From a virus, in IMG/VR virus record IMGVR_UViG_3300033145_000224, positions 1 to 30,584 of that record: a stretch of DNA of 30,584 nt; one strand, 5' to 3'. A model generated the notes under the pieces. That model was given only the letters and a program-made list of their open reading frames with translations. It did not search any database and had not been told where the DNA came from. Of this stretch, positions 30,395 through 30,584 are shown piece by piece (within the stretch, counting starts at the first letter, position 1; each line of letters begins with the position of its first letter). The translations under genes were made by a program, and so were the position numbers.

Positions 30395-30584
30395 AAAACT
30401 TATTCTCATCCCTGAAAAATGCTGGCAACGTCGACTGACTTCCATAAATAGCCTCGTTCCGCATATGTTCAAGCTCTTCTGCCGATAAACCATCTCTCGT
30501 CTTAGGCAATGTTATACACATATACCTCATTGCATCTGCTGCGTGACTGTACTTATCATGCAGCGGATTATCCTTGTACACCTG
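30393..30584 (-). CDS. Terminase large subunit, C-terminal end (gene continues past the window)
   Basis: The minus-strand frame is open to the window edge and encodes the last 63 residues. The stretch NPLHDKYSHAADAMRYM matches the end of the nuclease domain of phage large terminases, where the HDxYSHxADAxRY element includes a conserved aspartate of the nuclease. The protein cuts concatemeric DNA and pumps it into the head through the portal. The GTG that could start a short ORF at 30581 is internal, not a real start. It lies in the expected position upstream of portal and capsid. The family call is good; the ATPase part is not in the window. Confidence 0.78.
   Translation of the reverse strand, partial: QVYKDNPLHDKYSHAADAMRYMCITLPKTRDGLSAEELEHMRNEAIYGSQSTLPAFFRDENKF

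Noticed and set aside
1-30584. tRNA or rRNA genes, integrase and attachment sites
   Set aside because: No cloverleaf-like or rRNA sequence, recombinase gene or att-type duplication was found by eye. A tRNA search program would be needed to exclude weak cases.

Overview
This window is a stretch of a tailed bacteriophage genome, most likely a podovirus. The evidence is a nearly complete morphogenesis module read from right to left on the minus strand: terminase large subunit C-terminus, P22-like portal, scaffold-like coiled coil, an N4-gp56-type major capsid protein, adaptor/tail proteins, probable ejection proteins, then fibre genes. No tail-tube, tape-measure or baseplate set typical of sipho- or myoviruses is visible. 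The DNA is AT-rich, the genes are tightly packed (ATGA and TAATG overlaps), and most have strong AGGAG ribosome binding sites. The host cannot be named from the sequence. One possible lipoprotein-type signal sequence hints at, but does not prove, a Gram-negative host.

Layout. Positions 1-1448 (plus strand) are the end of an early/replication operon: a 5'-truncated gene, a small acidic protein and an ERF-family single-strand annealing protein. It converges at about 1450-1510 on the minus-strand late genes. Positions 1510-10733 (minus) hold the fibre/adsorption region: two beta-propeller proteins, two very long repetitive fibres, three paralogous ~110-residue proteins and one small charged protein. 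Positions 10734-12435 (plus) hold a cassette running against the late genes. It has two nearly identical sigma70-type promoters, an HNH endonuclease with a ribbon-helix-helix-like tail, an unknown protein, an exported basic protein and an intrinsic terminator. Positions 12501-24165 (minus) hold ejection proteins, tail/adaptor proteins and the major capsid gene behind a structured 284-nt leader. Positions 24450-30584 (minus) hold the scaffold, several small conserved or unknown proteins, the portal, two membrane-anchored proteins and the terminase end.

How the genes fit together. Terminase, portal, scaffold and capsid build and fill the head. The 361-aa and 761-aa proteins probably form the adaptor and tail nozzle, and the three proteins encoded at 12501-17029 are probably packed inside the head and ejected. 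The fibre genes share interchangeable beta modules and an N-terminal segment that may attach them to the same site.

The most unusual features are: a perfect 38-bp tandem duplication that breaks the natural reading frame of a signal-sequence gene; an 18-nt palindromic repeat found in two genes in different reading frames and again beside the terminase gene; the twin-promoter HNH/RHH cassette; and two nested micro-ORFs (38 and 18 codons) joined by overlaps between tail genes.
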